Below, piece after piece: positions 33,806-43,076 of a DNA stretch of 64,000 nucleotides. This DNA comes from an uncultured Prevotellaceae bacterium (lineage in GTDB: Bacteria; Bacteroidota; Bacteroidia; Bacteroidales; Bacteroidaceae), in NCBI GenBank assembly GCA_947165505.1, contig CAMVAT010000013.1, forward strand, positions 16,948 to 80,947, written 5' to 3'. Under the pieces are notes generated by a model. That model was not told where the DNA came from and made no database searches. It was given only the letters and a program-made list of their open reading frames with translations. A program made the translations under genes and the position numbers. The stretch's first letter is position 1, and each line of letters opens with the position of its first letter.

Positions 33806-34483
33806 ATGGCGAAGAAACTCTTAATTACTTTTTTATTTAGTGTATTGTCACTCAGCACATTATATGCCCAAGTGGACCCCAACGAAAACCATTGGCGCGA
33901 GCCTTTCGACATCTATGTGGGTCCGAAAATTGGCGCTTCTTATTCGCAGTTCAGCATCGTAGGCGGCGACCCCGTGATTTTCGGTTGCGTGGGTGGATTT
34001 GTGGAGGTGTTTTTCACCGACCGCCTCGGCATGAACGTAGAGATGCTCTATACGCACCAAGGTGGCAGCGGCATCTACCATAACCTGCCCCAGACCAAGA
34101 CATTGGAGGACGGCACGACCATGACGGAAATGGTGAACAGCGGTCCATACGACTACAATTTGGACTATATCAACACGATATACAAGTTGAAATATTACTT
34201 CACGAAAGAGATATGCGTCTATACCGGTTTCCATCTGGGTACTTTTATCAACGCCAAGAGCGTGTTTGAAAATGAGAAGACGAACATCCGCAAATATCTT
34301 CACCGTCAGGCATCGATCCCCATCGGGATCTCTTACGAAACGGAAAAGCTTGTGTTTGAAGCGAATTACAACTGGCCTATCCGCATGCTGGCCAACAAAG
34401 GCTCGAAAGCAGAAGAAATACTCGGCAAAGCCAAGCAGCACCTGTTTTTGTTGACCGTGGGCTATAAGATTAAGGTGTTCTAA
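33806..34483 (+). CDS. Outer-membrane beta-barrel protein (PorT-like)
   Basis: A 225-residue protein with signal peptide 1-19 ('LSLSTLYAQ', cut after AQ or YA-Q) and an alternating amphipathic strand pattern ending in aromatic/hydrophobic 'LTVGYKIKVF'. It matches the small outer-membrane beta-barrel (PorT/OMP_b-brl_2) pattern: 'GPKIGASYSQF', 'GCVGGFVEVFFTDRLGMNVE', 'LYTHQGG'. The start at 33806 is chosen because upstream extension would translate the 77-base repeats. Role: outer-membrane pore or structural protein; ligand unknown. Confidence 0.85.
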   Translation: MAKKLLITFLFSVLSLSTLYAQVDPNENHWREPFDIYVGPKIGASYSQFSIVGGDPVIFGCVGGFVEVFFTDRLGMNVEMLYTHQGGSGIYHNLPQTKTLEDGTTMTEMVNSGPYDYNLDYINTIYKLKYYFTKEICVYTGFHLGTFINAKSVFENEKTNIRKYLHRQASIPIGISYETEKLVFEANYNWPIRMLANKGSKAEEILGKAKQHLFLLTVGYKIKVF

Positions 34484-34549
34484 CTCTATATCCGCAAGCT
34501 TCTTACCGGGAAGTATTTCGACAGACGTTCACTACAGACCCATCGAAAA

Positions 34550-34684
34550 GGTGTGTCAAATTAAATATTCAACGGATTTCGCGGATTTCACGGATTTTTG
34601 TCATTGCTGATAATCAGCAGGTTGTAAATCCGTGAAATCCGCGAAATCCGTTGTTGAAGAGAAATACAAGTGTTTTGACACTCC
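34550..34684. mobile_element. Nested-palindrome MITE-like element, copy 1
   Basis: Ends GGTGTGTCAAA / TTTTGACACTCC are imperfect inverted repeats. Inside are perfect 27-bp inverted arms at 34571-34597 and 34626-34652, built from a 9-base word CGGATTTCR. The loop carries a further perfect stem TGCTGAT-A-ATCAGCA. It has no coding capacity. It matches 57868-58000 almost throughout. Confidence 0.8.
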
Positions 34685-34741
34685 TTCTTGTTATAGAATT
34701 CCCTTGGGATGACTTTTTAAAGAGGATACCTTATCATCCGT

Positions 34742-35863
34742 TCATTTCACATCTTTGAGGAACTCTTTGACCCTGCTGACGGGAATGCCAAAGTTGAAAT
34801 TGTCGCTGCCGGCGAGTTTAGCGAAGTTGACCGCCACGACATTTCCATACTCATCCACCACCGGACTGCCCGACGACCCTTGCACGGTGGGAATGCTATA
34901 GAGCACCCGGTCATTGTCTGGCGTCTGTGTGATTTTCCCGGAAGTCATCTGCACACTGATGCCTTTCTGCGTATTGGCCAGCATCAATCCGGCATTATAC
35001 CCAATCATATATAACTGCTGGTCGATTTTCAGTTCCGTCTCACTGTCATTGCCATTGAAGAATTTCTTATTCCCGTCGCCGGCGAACTGAAACACGTAGG
35101 CGTTCTCGGGTGTTTGATGCGACTTGAGCTGCAGCAACGCCAGGTCTGCATCCTTGTCGGCAGAAATCTTGATGATGTCGCATGGGTTTTTCTCCAGGAA
35201 GTCGGAAGGCGACTGCACCTTCACCCCGTCGTACGAGATGCCAATGGCACAAACGACCCTGATATGGATATCGTTGAGACTGGTATTATACCTGAGGTTG
35301 CGTGCGTTGGCCGTGACATTTTGATACAGAGCCCTGACGCGCTCCTGCTCCGCTTGTATCTGCTGCACCTGAGCGGCATCCACATTCTGTCCCATCTGAT
35401 AATATTGTATCAGCATCTGTCTCTGCTGTTCGAGTTGCTCATACTGCACCTCGAGTTGCTGTTGCACATACGCATATTGTAAGATGGCCGACCTGATGAT
35501 GCGCTGCAGGTTTTGTTTTAATTGGTTTTCGTCGATATCCGTGGCTGCCACATGTCTGTTGGTGACCAGCAGCCCATCGTTGCTGATGAAGAAACCCGTG
35601 CCGTTAAGCATGGCAGGATTGCGCTGCACCTCACGTTCGTCGGCGGTAAAGCCTTCCAGTTCGCCATCGCTGTTCACCCCTTTGAAGAACAGTTTCTGTC
35701 CGGTAGGCAGTTGCACCTCATAATAGAATTTATTTAATACCAGCACCACGCCCGACTTTTGCCCGTTGAAAATCTCTTCAGCGTCTTTTTTCCCGCTGCA
35801 TGCAGTGATGAGACAGCAGAGCGCGACCGCAGCCATTGTCAAAAAAGCATTTTGTTTATTCAT
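34742..35863 (-). CDS. Trypsin-like serine protease lipoprotein
   Basis: A 373-residue S1-type protease. Lipoprotein signal ('LCCLITACSGKK', Cys22), then a trypsin-like fold with His104 in 'LLVTNRHVAATD', Asp240 in 'KDADLALLQL' and Ser333 in 'VQGSSGSPVVDEYG'. A Gln/Tyr-rich coiled coil (about 125-185) is inserted between His and Asp. No PDZ domain is present, so it is not a DegP. The start 35863 is chosen over 35956 because it gives the lipobox and lies after a -7 box. Substrate unknown; likely periplasmic or surface quality control. Confidence 0.88.
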   Translation of the reverse strand: MNKQNAFLTMAAVALCCLITACSGKKDAEEIFNGQKSGVVLVLNKFYYEVQLPTGQKLFFKGVNSDGELEGFTADEREVQRNPAMLNGTGFFISNDGLLVTNRHVAATDIDENQLKQNLQRIIRSAILQYAYVQQQLEVQYEQLEQQRQMLIQYYQMGQNVDAAQVQQIQAEQERVRALYQNVTANARNLRYNTSLNDIHIRVVCAIGISYDGVKVQSPSDFLEKNPCDIIKISADKDADLALLQLKSHQTPENAYVFQFAGDGNKKFFNGNDSETELKIDQQLYMIGYNAGLMLANTQKGISVQMTSGKITQTPDNDRVLYSIPTVQGSSGSPVVDEYGNVVAVNFAKLAGSDNFNFGIPVSRVKEFLKDVK

Positions 35864-35893
35864 GTCTTGTTGTTTTTCCGATGAAATACGGGG

Positions 35894-35901
35894 CAAAGTT
35901 A
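35894..35901 (-). promoter_or_regulatory. Candidate -7 box of the protease gene
   Basis: TAACTTTG on the minus strand, about 30 bases before the chosen start. No -33 box found at the right distance. Confidence 0.45.
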
Positions 35902-36051
35902 CGCCAAAAGATTTAAAACTGTCATTTTTTTGCCGATATTTTGCAGAGATTGACATTTTGCTACAAAATTAAGATTTTATTTGCGCGTTATGGGCAATAA
36001 AGCCAACGCGTTATTAGTTTTTCCTAAAAACAATTAAAAAGCGACAACGAC

Positions 36052-37908
36052 ATGTGTGGAATAGTAGGTTACATTGGTCATCGTGAGGCATATCCGATAC
36101 TGATAGAAGGTTTGAAGCGTTTAGAATACCGAGGCTACGACTCAGCAGGCGTAGCCCTGCTGAATGGCGAAGGAGTGCTGAATGTGTATAAGGAGAAGGG
36201 CAAGGTAAGCAACTTAGAGCAGTTGGCCTCGTCGCGCGACTGTACGGGCACCCTTGGCATCGCGCATACCCGCTGGGCCACCCATGGTGAGCCTTCGGCA
36301 GCTAACGCCCACCCACATGTGTCAGAAAGCGGCCGTCTGGCGCTGGTACATAACGGCATCATCGAGAACTACGGTTCCATCAAGTCATACCTGACGCAGA
36401 AAGGTTATACATTCCGCAGCAGCACCGACACCGAAGTGCTGGTGCAGTTGATAGAATTTGTGCAGCAGCGTTTCCATCTTGACTTAGGCATGGCCGTGCT
36501 TTATGCCCTCCGCCGGGTGGTCGGCGCCTATGCCATCGCCGTGATCGACAGCGAGCATCCCGAAGAAATCGTGTGCGCCCGCAAGAGCAGTCCTCTGGTC
36601 ATCGGCGTGGGCGACGACGACCAAGAGTTTTTCATCGCCTCTGATGCCGTGCCCATCGTGGGCTACACCAAGCATATCGTGTATTTAGATGACGATGAAG
36701 TGGCCGTGATACGCCGCGGCGAGAGCATCAAAGTCAAGAATCTGCGCAACTCACGCGAAGAGATAGAGCATGATGTGAAAGACGTGGATTTAGACTTAGA
36801 CCGTCTGGAAAAAGGCGGTTATCCGCATTATATGCTCAAAGAGATCTACGACCAGCCCCGCTGCATCTCTGACTGCATGCGTGGCAGGTTGCTACCGAGC
36901 GAGCATCGCATCACACTGAGTGCCATCGAGTTGCACAAGAAAGAACTGCTCAGCACCCATCGTTTCATCATTGTGGCATGCGGCACGAGTTGGCATGCGG
37001 GCTTGATAGGTAAGCAGATGATCGAACAGTTTTGCAAGGTACCCGTTGACGTGGAGTATGCTTCGGAGTTTCGTTACCGCGCCCCCGTCATCGAGCCTGG
37101 GGATGTGGTCATCGCCATCTCGCAAAGCGGTGAGACCGCCGACACGCTGGCCGCCTTTAACCTGGCCAAGGAACATGGAGCCTTGTGCTTCGGCATCGTC
37201 AACTCCGTAGGATCGAGCATCGCCCGCGCCTCAGACACCGGCATCTATATCCATGTGGGTCCGGAGATTGGTGTCGCCTCTACGAAAGCCTTTACCGGCC
37301 AGGTGACCGTGCTGACCCTGTTTTCGCTGGCCTTGGCCATGGAGAAAGGCACCATCAGCCGCAAGGACTATGAAGAGCATATCGACGAACTGTCGCGCAT
37401 CCCCGAAAAGATAGAAATGATCTTGCAGCAAGACAGTCACATACAAGACATCGCCCGCATCCTGACATACGCCCGCAACGCCCTGTATATGGGTCGAGGC
37501 TACAACTACCCCGTAGCGATGGAAGGCGCCCTCAAGCTCAAGGAGATCAGTTATATCCACGCCGAGGGTTATCCCGCCGCCGAGATGAAGCACGGTCCCA
37601 TTGCGCTGGTCGATAAAGAGATGCCCGTGATATTCATCGCCACGCACCACCAGTTATACAAAAAGATATTGAGCAATATCCAAGAAGTGTGCGCCCGCAA
37701 CGGCAGCATCATCGCCATCGTGACCGAAGGCGACCAAGCTGTGAGCCAGTTGGCGGAATACACGATAGAGATACCCCACACCCTGGGCACGCTGGTCCCC
37801 CTGCTGAGCGTCATCCCGTTGCAGCTGATGGCCTACCACGTAGCCGTAGCCAAAGGTCTGAACGTGGATCAGCCGCGCAACTTAGCCAAAAGCGTGACCG
37901 TGGAATAA
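36052..37908 (+). CDS. glmS: Glucosamine-6-phosphate synthase (isomerizing)
   Basis: Makes glucosamine 6-phosphate from fructose 6-phosphate and glutamine, the entry step to UDP-GlcNAc, peptidoglycan and lipid A. The 618 residues start with Cys2 as the glutaminase nucleophile ('MCGIVGYIGHREAYP'), followed by 'YRGYDSAGVAL' and 'TRWATHGEPS', then two SIS isomerase domains ('CGTSWHAGLIGKQMIE', 'GRGYNYPVAMEGALKLKEIS'). The C-terminus 'PRNLAKSVTVE' is intact. No glmS ribozyme is apparent in its 95-base upstream gap. Confidence 0.97.
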   Translation: MCGIVGYIGHREAYPILIEGLKRLEYRGYDSAGVALLNGEGVLNVYKEKGKVSNLEQLASSRDCTGTLGIAHTRWATHGEPSAANAHPHVSESGRLALVHNGIIENYGSIKSYLTQKGYTFRSSTDTEVLVQLIEFVQQRFHLDLGMAVLYALRRVVGAYAIAVIDSEHPEEIVCARKSSPLVIGVGDDDQEFFIASDAVPIVGYTKHIVYLDDDEVAVIRRGESIKVKNLRNSREEIEHDVKDVDLDLDRLEKGGYPHYMLKEIYDQPRCISDCMRGRLLPSEHRITLSAIELHKKELLSTHRFIIVACGTSWHAGLIGKQMIEQFCKVPVDVEYASEFRYRAPVIEPGDVVIAISQSGETADTLAAFNLAKEHGALCFGIVNSVGSSIARASDTGIYIHVGPEIGVASTKAFTGQVTVLTLFSLALAMEKGTISRKDYEEHIDELSRIPEKIEMILQQDSHIQDIARILTYARNALYMGRGYNYPVAMEGALKLKEISYIHAEGYPAAEMKHGPIALVDKEMPVIFIATHHQLYKKILSNIQEVCARNGSIIAIVTEGDQAVSQLAEYTIEIPHTLGTLVPLLSVIPLQLMAYHVAVAKGLNVDQPRNLAKSVTVE

Positions 37909-37915
37909 GATGGTA

Positions 37916-37955
37916 GTTAAGTAGATAAGTAGTTAAGTAGATAAGTAGTTAAGCC
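37916..37955 (+). repeat. GTTAAGTAGATAAGTA tandem repeat after glmS
   Basis: Repeated GTTAAGTA / GATAAGTA words, each with a stop codon, immediately after the glmS stop. A variant of the word returns inverted at 37969-37990. Confidence 0.8.
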
Positions 37956-38019
37956 ATTACTATGAGATGACTTAACTACTTATAACTATAGAGTGAGAGA
38001 CCTTTTAAAAAAGGGCAGG

Positions 38020-38589
38020 TCAATATAATGAGATATTCATATCGAAGGGAGACTCGATGTCGCAGAGACGTGGATGAGCCTTATCCTTTTCTGAGAGGAT
38101 GATTTTCTCCTTGGGTATTCTCCAGTCGATATTCAGGTCGGGGTCGTCCCATGCGATGGCCCCTTCACTCTCGGGATGATAAAACTCATCGCACTTGTAT
38201 TGGAAGACGGCCTCATCGCTCAGCACGCTGAAGCCATGGGCGAAGCCCCTTGGAATGAAAAACATCCTTTTATTCTCTTCCGTCAGTTCACAGACCGCAT
38301 ATTGCCCGTAAGTAGGCGACCCCTTTCTGATATCTACGGCCACATCGAGCACCGCTCCTTTGATGACCCTGACCAGTTTGCTTTGTGCAAAGGGGAATTT
38401 CTGGTAATGCAGTCCGCGCACCACCCCATATTGTGATTTACTTTCGTTGTCTTGCACGAAATTGATGACCTGTACCTCTCTGTCGAATACTTTTTTTGAA
38501 TACGACTCGAAGAAATAGCCACGATCATCCTTGAAGAGTTTGGGTTCGATGATGACGACCCCCTTGATGTTTGTTTCTATGACGTTCAT
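38020..38589 (-). CDS. rfbC: dTDP-4-dehydrorhamnose 3,5-epimerase
   Basis: Third enzyme of dTDP-L-rhamnose synthesis. The 189 residues have the RmlC cupin pattern: 'FKDDRGYFFESYSKKVF', 'QVINFVQDNESKSQYGVVRG', 'LHYQKFPFAQSKLVRV', 'GAVLDVAVDIRKGSPTYG', 'FFIPRGFAHGFSVLSD' and the closing 'AIAWDDPDLNIDW'. It ends the manC-gmd-fcl cluster (3 bp after fcl), a mixed operon of GDP-fucose and dTDP-rhamnose genes. Confidence 0.95.
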   Translation of the reverse strand: MNVIETNIKGVVIIEPKLFKDDRGYFFESYSKKVFDREVQVINFVQDNESKSQYGVVRGLHYQKFPFAQSKLVRVIKGAVLDVAVDIRKGSPTYGQYAVCELTEENKRMFFIPRGFAHGFSVLSDEAVFQYKCDEFYHPESEGAIAWDDPDLNIDWRIPKEKIILSEKDKAHPRLCDIESPFDMNISLY

Positions 38590-38592
38590 TGT

Positions 38593-39759
38593 TCAATGTG
38601 TTATATACCAGTTGTATAATTTTTCCACTCCCTCCTCGATCTCCACTTGATGGTGCCATCCCAGCCGGTGCAGTTTCTCCACGTCGATGAGTTTTCGGGG
38701 CGTGCCATCGGGTTTACTGGCGTCGAACTCAATGACGCCCTCGAAGCCCACCGTCTGCGCCACCAGCTCAGACAGTCTTCTGATGGTCAACTCCTTACCC
38801 GTGCCCACATTGATATGGCAGTTGCGGATCTCGCCCAACTGCGGGATGGCTCCTCCCCTACCCTGGTTGGAATCGCGGTTGACCTGTCCGTCGGTCTTAG
38901 CGCCGTAAAACACCGACGAATATTTTTCTATTCCGATAATAGCAGCAAAATCCACGTTGAGCAAGACATGCACAGAGGCATCAGCCATATCCTCGCTCCA
39001 GAGGAATTCCCTCAGCGGTTTGCCCGTGCCCCATAATACCACCTTATTGTCGTAGATGCCGTATTTGGCGAGTATTTGAATGATTTGCGACTTCTCCGCC
39101 TGTCCGTCGACCCCCTCAACGGGTCTTTTATCCAAGTCATTTCTGACAGCGTCCCAATTGCCATCGTGCATCATCTTAGCGAGAAACACCTTTCTCATCA
39201 TAGCAGGCATGACATGGCTGTTTTCGAGGTGGAAGTTATCGTTGGGTCCATACAGATTGGTAGGCATCACCGCGATATAATTGGTGCCATATTGCAGATT
39301 ATAGCTTTCGCACATCTTCAGTCCGGCTATTTTTGCGATGGCATACTCCTCGTTGGTGTATTCAAGTGGCGAAGTGAGAAGTGCCTCCTCTTTCATGGGT
39401 TGCGGCGCATTTTTTGGATAGATGCACGTAGAACCGAGGAAGAGCAGTTTTTTGACCCCGTGGCGATACGCCTCGCTGATGACATTGCACTGTATTTTCA
39501 TGTTTTGCATGATAAAGTCGGCCCTGTATAGCGAATTGGCCATGATGCCTCCGACGAAAGCCGCGGCCAGCACCACGGCCTGAGGCTGCTCTTCGTCGAA
39601 GAACCGCCGCACGGCATCCTGCTCCGTCAGGTCGAGCTCGGCATGCGTTCTGCCCACGAGATGGTGGTATCCCCTGTTTTGCAGATTTCTCCAGATGGCC
39701 GACCCCACGAGTCCCCGGTGGCCCGCCACATATATCTTCGTATCTTGAGCGAGCGTCAT
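38593..39759 (-). CDS. fcl: GDP-L-fucose synthase
   Basis: Epimerises and reduces GDP-4-keto-6-deoxymannose to GDP-L-fucose using NADPH. 388 residues with the nucleotide-binding start '[21 protein letters not shown]', catalytic '[20 protein letters not shown]', Tyr/Lys motif '[20 protein letters not shown]', and substrate segments around '[16 protein letters not shown]'. It is somewhat longer than typical (about 310-320) because of an insertion near 215-300. It overlaps gmd by 4 bp and precedes rfbC by 3 bp. Confidence 0.95.
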   Translation of the reverse strand: MTLAQDTKIYVAGHRGLVGSAIWRNLQNRGYHHLVGRTHAELDLTEQDAVRRFFDEEQPQAVVLAAAFVGGIMANSLYRADFIMQNMKIQCNVISEAYRHGVKKLLFLGSTCIYPKNAPQPMKEEALLTSPLEYTNEEYAIAKIAGLKMCESYNLQYGTNYIAVMPTNLYGPNDNFHLENSHVMPAMMRKVFLAKMMHDGNWDAVRNDLDKRPVEGVDGQAEKSQIIQILAKYGIYDNKVVLWGTGKPLREFLWSEDMADASVHVLLNVDFAAIIGIEKYSSVFYGAKTDGQVNRDSNQGRGGAIPQLGEIRNCHINVGTGKELTIRRLSELVAQTVGFEGVIEFDASKPDGTPRKLIDVEKLHRLGWHHQVEIEEGVEKLYNWYITH

Positions 39760-40844
39760 CCTTCTATTTTAGATTTGAGGTACAGTTTGTGCACGAACTT
39801 CATATCGTGTTGCACCATGATTTTCACCAATTGCTGGAAAGACGTTTTTCTGGGATTCCACCCCAGCAGCGTCTTCGCCTTGGTGGGGTCGCCGAGCAGC
39901 TGGTCCACCTCGGCGGGTCTGAAATATTTAGGATCGACCTCAACGATGGCCTTCCCCGTCTTTTTGTCAAATCCTTTTTCTTCGACCCCCTCTCCTTTCC
40001 ATTCCAGTTCGATACCCACCTCTTGGAAGGCCAGCGTGGCAAACTCCCTCACGGTATGATACTCACCGGTAGCGATGACGAAATCTTCGGGCTGCGGCTG
40101 TTGCAGTATGAGCCACATACACTCCACATAGTCGCGCGCATATCCCCAGTCGCGCAGCGAGTTGAGATTACCGAGATAGAGTTTATCTTGATACCCCTGT
40201 GCGATACGTGCAGCCGCGAGCGTGATTTTCCGGGTGACGAACGTCTCACCCCTTCTTTCACTCTCATGGTTGAAGAGGATGCCGTTAGCGCAGAACATCC
40301 CGTACGACTCCCTATAATTCTTCATGATCCAGAAACCGTAGAGTTTGGCCACGCCGTATGGCGACCTGGGATAGAACGGCGTCGTCTCCTTTTGCGGCAC
40401 CTCCTGCACGAGTCCGAAGAGTTCGGATGTAGAGGCCTGATAAATATGGCAAACCTTCTCCAATCCGCAAATGCGCACCGCCTCTAACAGCCGGAGCACG
40501 CCTACGGCATCCGTCTCCGCGGTATATTCCGGCACGTCGAACGACACTTTGACATGGCTTTGCGCGGCGAGATTGTAGATTTCTGTCGGTTTCGTCTCAC
40601 CGATGATCCTGATGAGCGACGACGAGTCGGTCATATCCGCCCAATGCAGGTTGACCAGTCGCTTTTGCTTCATATCCCTGACCCACTCATCGAGATAAAG
40701 ATGTTCGATACGAGCAGTATTGAACGAAGACGAACGTCTGAGCAGTCCGTGCACTTCGTATCCCTTTTCGATTAAGAATTCAGCCAGGTAGGAGCCGTCC
40801 TGCCCGGTAATGCCCGTGATAAGGGCCACTTTTCGTTGTTGCAT
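39756..40844 (-). CDS. gmd: GDP-mannose 4,6-dehydratase
   Basis: Converts GDP-D-mannose to GDP-4-keto-6-deoxy-D-mannose. The 362 residues carry the Rossmann start '[20 protein letters not shown]', '[20 protein letters not shown]', catalytic Ser ('[15 protein letters not shown]') and YxxxK ('[12 protein letters not shown]'). '[17 protein letters not shown]' is family-specific. It is between manC (9 bp) and fcl (4 bp overlap). Confidence 0.97.
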   Translation of the reverse strand: MQQRKVALITGITGQDGSYLAEFLIEKGYEVHGLLRRSSSFNTARIEHLYLDEWVRDMKQKRLVNLHWADMTDSSSLIRIIGETKPTEIYNLAAQSHVKVSFDVPEYTAETDAVGVLRLLEAVRICGLEKVCHIYQASTSELFGLVQEVPQKETTPFYPRSPYGVAKLYGFWIMKNYRESYGMFCANGILFNHESERRGETFVTRKITLAAARIAQGYQDKLYLGNLNSLRDWGYARDYVECMWLILQQPQPEDFVIATGEYHTVREFATLAFQEVGIELEWKGEGVEEKGFDKKTGKAIVEVDPKYFRPAEVDQLLGDPTKAKTLLGWNPRKTSFQQLVKIMVQHDMKFVHKLYLKSKIEG

Positions 40845-40853
40845 GTTAGTGTT

Positions 40854-41924
40854 TTAAGCGTCTTCTCCGGCGAACTGTTTGATTCGCTGTTCTTCAGAGA
40901 GTTGACAAATGAGTAATGTATTGTTTTTTTCTGCCACGATATATCCGTCAAGTCCTTGTATGACCACTTTTTTCTCTTCGGTGGCATGGATGATGCAATT
41001 ATGTGTCTCGAAGAGCGAGATATTCTCGCCTATCTTTCCATTGCCATACAGGTCTTTTGGTGTCTGTGTGAGCAATGCACCCCATGTGCCGAGGTCGCTC
41101 CATCCGAAGTCGGCCGGACAGACGAATATCTCCTCGGCTTTCTCCATAATGGCATAATCGACAGAGATGCTCTCACATTCGGGGTACCGCTCGTCGATGA
41201 CCTGCTGTTCCTGGTCAGTGCCGTAGATATGTGCGATAGACTCGAACTGTTTGCTCAGCGTGGGCTGGTAAATCCTGAACGCATTGACGATGGTGCTGAC
41301 GCTCCAGATGAAGATGCCCGCATTCCAGAAATAGCTTTTCTGCTGGATATATTTCTGTGCTGTGGCAAGGTCGGGTTTCTCTCTGAACGAATCGACCCTG
41401 AAGATCTCCTTATTGCTCAGCGACGAGGCCGTGAGGTCGGCCTGTATATATCCGTATCCCGTCTCGGGTCTGGTGGGTTTCATGCCCAGAGTGACGATGG
41501 CGTCGGTTTCAGACGTGAAGACCATACACTGCTGTATGACCCTTCTGAACTCGTTTTCGTTCATCACGATATGGTCGCTGGGCGTGATGACGACATTGGC
41601 TTTTGGGTTGAGCGTTTTGATTCTCCAACTGACATAGGCGATGCACGGAGCTGTATTTCTCCGGCACGGTTCACAGAGAATATTGGCGCGTGGCACCTCG
41701 GGCAGTTGCTGGTGACAGATGTCAGCATATTTTTTGTTAGTCACAATCCACACATTCTGTGGCGGACAAATCCCTGCGAACCTGTCGTAAGTGAGTTGCA
41801 GGAGCGAGCGCCCCACCCCGAGCACATCGATAAACTGTTTTGGGTACTCAGCCGTGCTCATCGGCCAGAAACGACTCCCCACGCCCCCCGCCATGATGAC
41901 GAGGTGATTGTCAGATTGAATCAT
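40854..41924 (-). CDS. manC: Mannose-1-phosphate guanylyltransferase
   Basis: Makes GDP-mannose from mannose 1-phosphate and GTP, the precursor for the following gmd and fcl. The 356 residues start with 'VIMAGGVGSRFWPMSTAEYP', continue with 'ITPSDHIVMNENEF' and 'FREKPDLATAQKYI' and end without the phosphomannose isomerase domain seen in long forms. It has a full promoter at 41942-41972, so it heads the operon manC-gmd-fcl-rfbC. Confidence 0.95.
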   Translation of the reverse strand: MIQSDNHLVIMAGGVGSRFWPMSTAEYPKQFIDVLGVGRSLLQLTYDRFAGICPPQNVWIVTNKKYADICHQQLPEVPRANILCEPCRRNTAPCIAYVSWRIKTLNPKANVVITPSDHIVMNENEFRRVIQQCMVFTSETDAIVTLGMKPTRPETGYGYIQADLTASSLSNKEIFRVDSFREKPDLATAQKYIQQKSYFWNAGIFIWSVSTIVNAFRIYQPTLSKQFESIAHIYGTDQEQQVIDERYPECESISVDYAIMEKAEEIFVCPADFGWSDLGTWGALLTQTPKDLYGNGKIGENISLFETHNCIIHATEEKKVVIQGLDGYIVAEKNNTLLICQLSEEQRIKQFAGEDA

Positions 41925-41941
41925 AGTATTCTATTTTTTTG

Positions 41942-41972
41942 CAAAAATACATCAAAGTCGAGAGAAAACAAA
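41942..41972 (-). promoter_or_regulatory. Promoter of the manC-gmd-fcl-rfbC operon
   Basis: Minus-strand TTTG (41972-41969), 19-base spacer, TATTTTTG (41949-41942). Confidence 0.7.
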
Positions 41973-42028
41973 AAAAATCACTTTGTTTTTTAGACAAGCG
42001 AGTCAAATCTCACTTTCGCCAATGGGAA

Positions 42029-43009
42029 TCAGTCGATGGTCCAAGTGCCGTCGTCGCGGAACCCGTTCAAGAAATCCTCGGCTTTCATCCTCTTTTTTCC
42101 CGCCATCTGTAGCGATAAGATTCTGATGGTGCCATCGACAGTAGAGACGAACAGTCCTTTGGACGTGGTCCAAATCTGCCGGGGCTGTTCATGCCCCTGC
42201 ACGGGTTCACACTTTTCGGTCTGGAAGATTTTCACCACCACAGGCTGTTCCTGTCCGTGCCTGAAGGTGGTCCATACCCCCGGATAGGGACTGAGTCCGC
42301 GTACGAAGTCATAGATGCGCTTGGTAGTCAGCGCCCAGTCGATGCGGCACGTCTCCTTGAATATTTTTGGAGCCGTATGCAGCACGGTGTCTGTCGTCAG
42401 CCAGTTTTCTTGCGGCAGAGCCTCCACCTGTCCTTCGCCCTCGATGATCGCATTGACGGTCTCGATGCACAGTTGTGCGCCGAGTGTCATCAGTCCGTCA
42501 TAGACATACTCCACATCGGCATCGTCGGGGATGTCGAAAGGCCTCTGCATGATGATTTTCCCGGTATCTATATCATGGTCAAGGAAGAACGTGGTGACAC
42601 CCGTTTTCGTCTCTCCGTTGATGACCGCCCAATTGATAGGCGCCGCCCCCCTATATTGCGGCAGGAGCGCGGCATGCACATTGAAGGTGCCATATCGGGG
42701 CATGTCCCACACCACCTCGGGCAGCATCCTGAACGCCACGACGACCTGCAAGTCGGCGTGGTATTCCCTCAGCAGTGCAAGGAATCCTTCATCTTTCATC
42801 TTTTCCGGTTGCAACACCGGTATCTGATGCTGCAAGGCATATTTTTTCACCTCAGAGGGTTGCAGCACGCTGCCGTGTCTGCCCACGGGTTTGTCAGGTT
42901 GCGTGACGACAGCCACCACGTTGTATCCGCCTTCGACCAATGCCTGCAGCGAGGCGACGGCGAAATCGGGCGTGCCCATAAAAATAATTCTCAATTGTTC
43001 TTTAGTCAT
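42029..43009 (-). CDS. fmt: Methionyl-tRNA formyltransferase
   Basis: Formylates Met-tRNA for translation initiation. The 326 residues show 'IIFMGTPDFAVASLQALVEG', the active-site strand 'YGTFNVHAALLPQYRGAAPI' with its Asn and His, and the downstream Asp in 'FLDHDIDTGKIIMQ', plus the C-terminal OB-like domain. The ATG at 43009 is preferred to a GTG at 43015. It is 67 bp downstream of clcA; no separate promoter seen, so it is probably the last gene of the tsaC-like/clcA/fmt unit. Confidence 0.96.
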   Translation of the reverse strand: MTKEQLRIIFMGTPDFAVASLQALVEGGYNVVAVVTQPDKPVGRHGSVLQPSEVKKYALQHQIPVLQPEKMKDEGFLALLREYHADLQVVVAFRMLPEVVWDMPRYGTFNVHAALLPQYRGAAPINWAVINGETKTGVTTFFLDHDIDTGKIIMQRPFDIPDDADVEYVYDGLMTLGAQLCIETVNAIIEGEGQVEALPQENWLTTDTVLHTAPKIFKETCRIDWALTTKRIYDFVRGLSPYPGVWTTFRHGQEQPVVVKIFQTEKCEPVQGHEQPRQIWTTSKGLFVSTVDGTIRILSLQMAGKKRMKAEDFLNGFRDDGTWTID

Positions 43010-43076
43010 AATCACAAAAAAATCAACTTCAGTCAGTTCCAGTTGACTGGAAGGGGAAAAAAGCAGTTAGAAACGA

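Noticed and set aside
34550..34684. Plain rho-independent terminator
   Set aside because: The near-identical second copy, inverted ends and nested stem fit a dispersed element better, although termination is a possible side role.
36000..36051. glmS ribozyme upstream of glmS
   Set aside because: The gap is only about 95 bases (35957-36051) and shows no glmS ribozyme-like core; the class is known mainly from Firmicutes.
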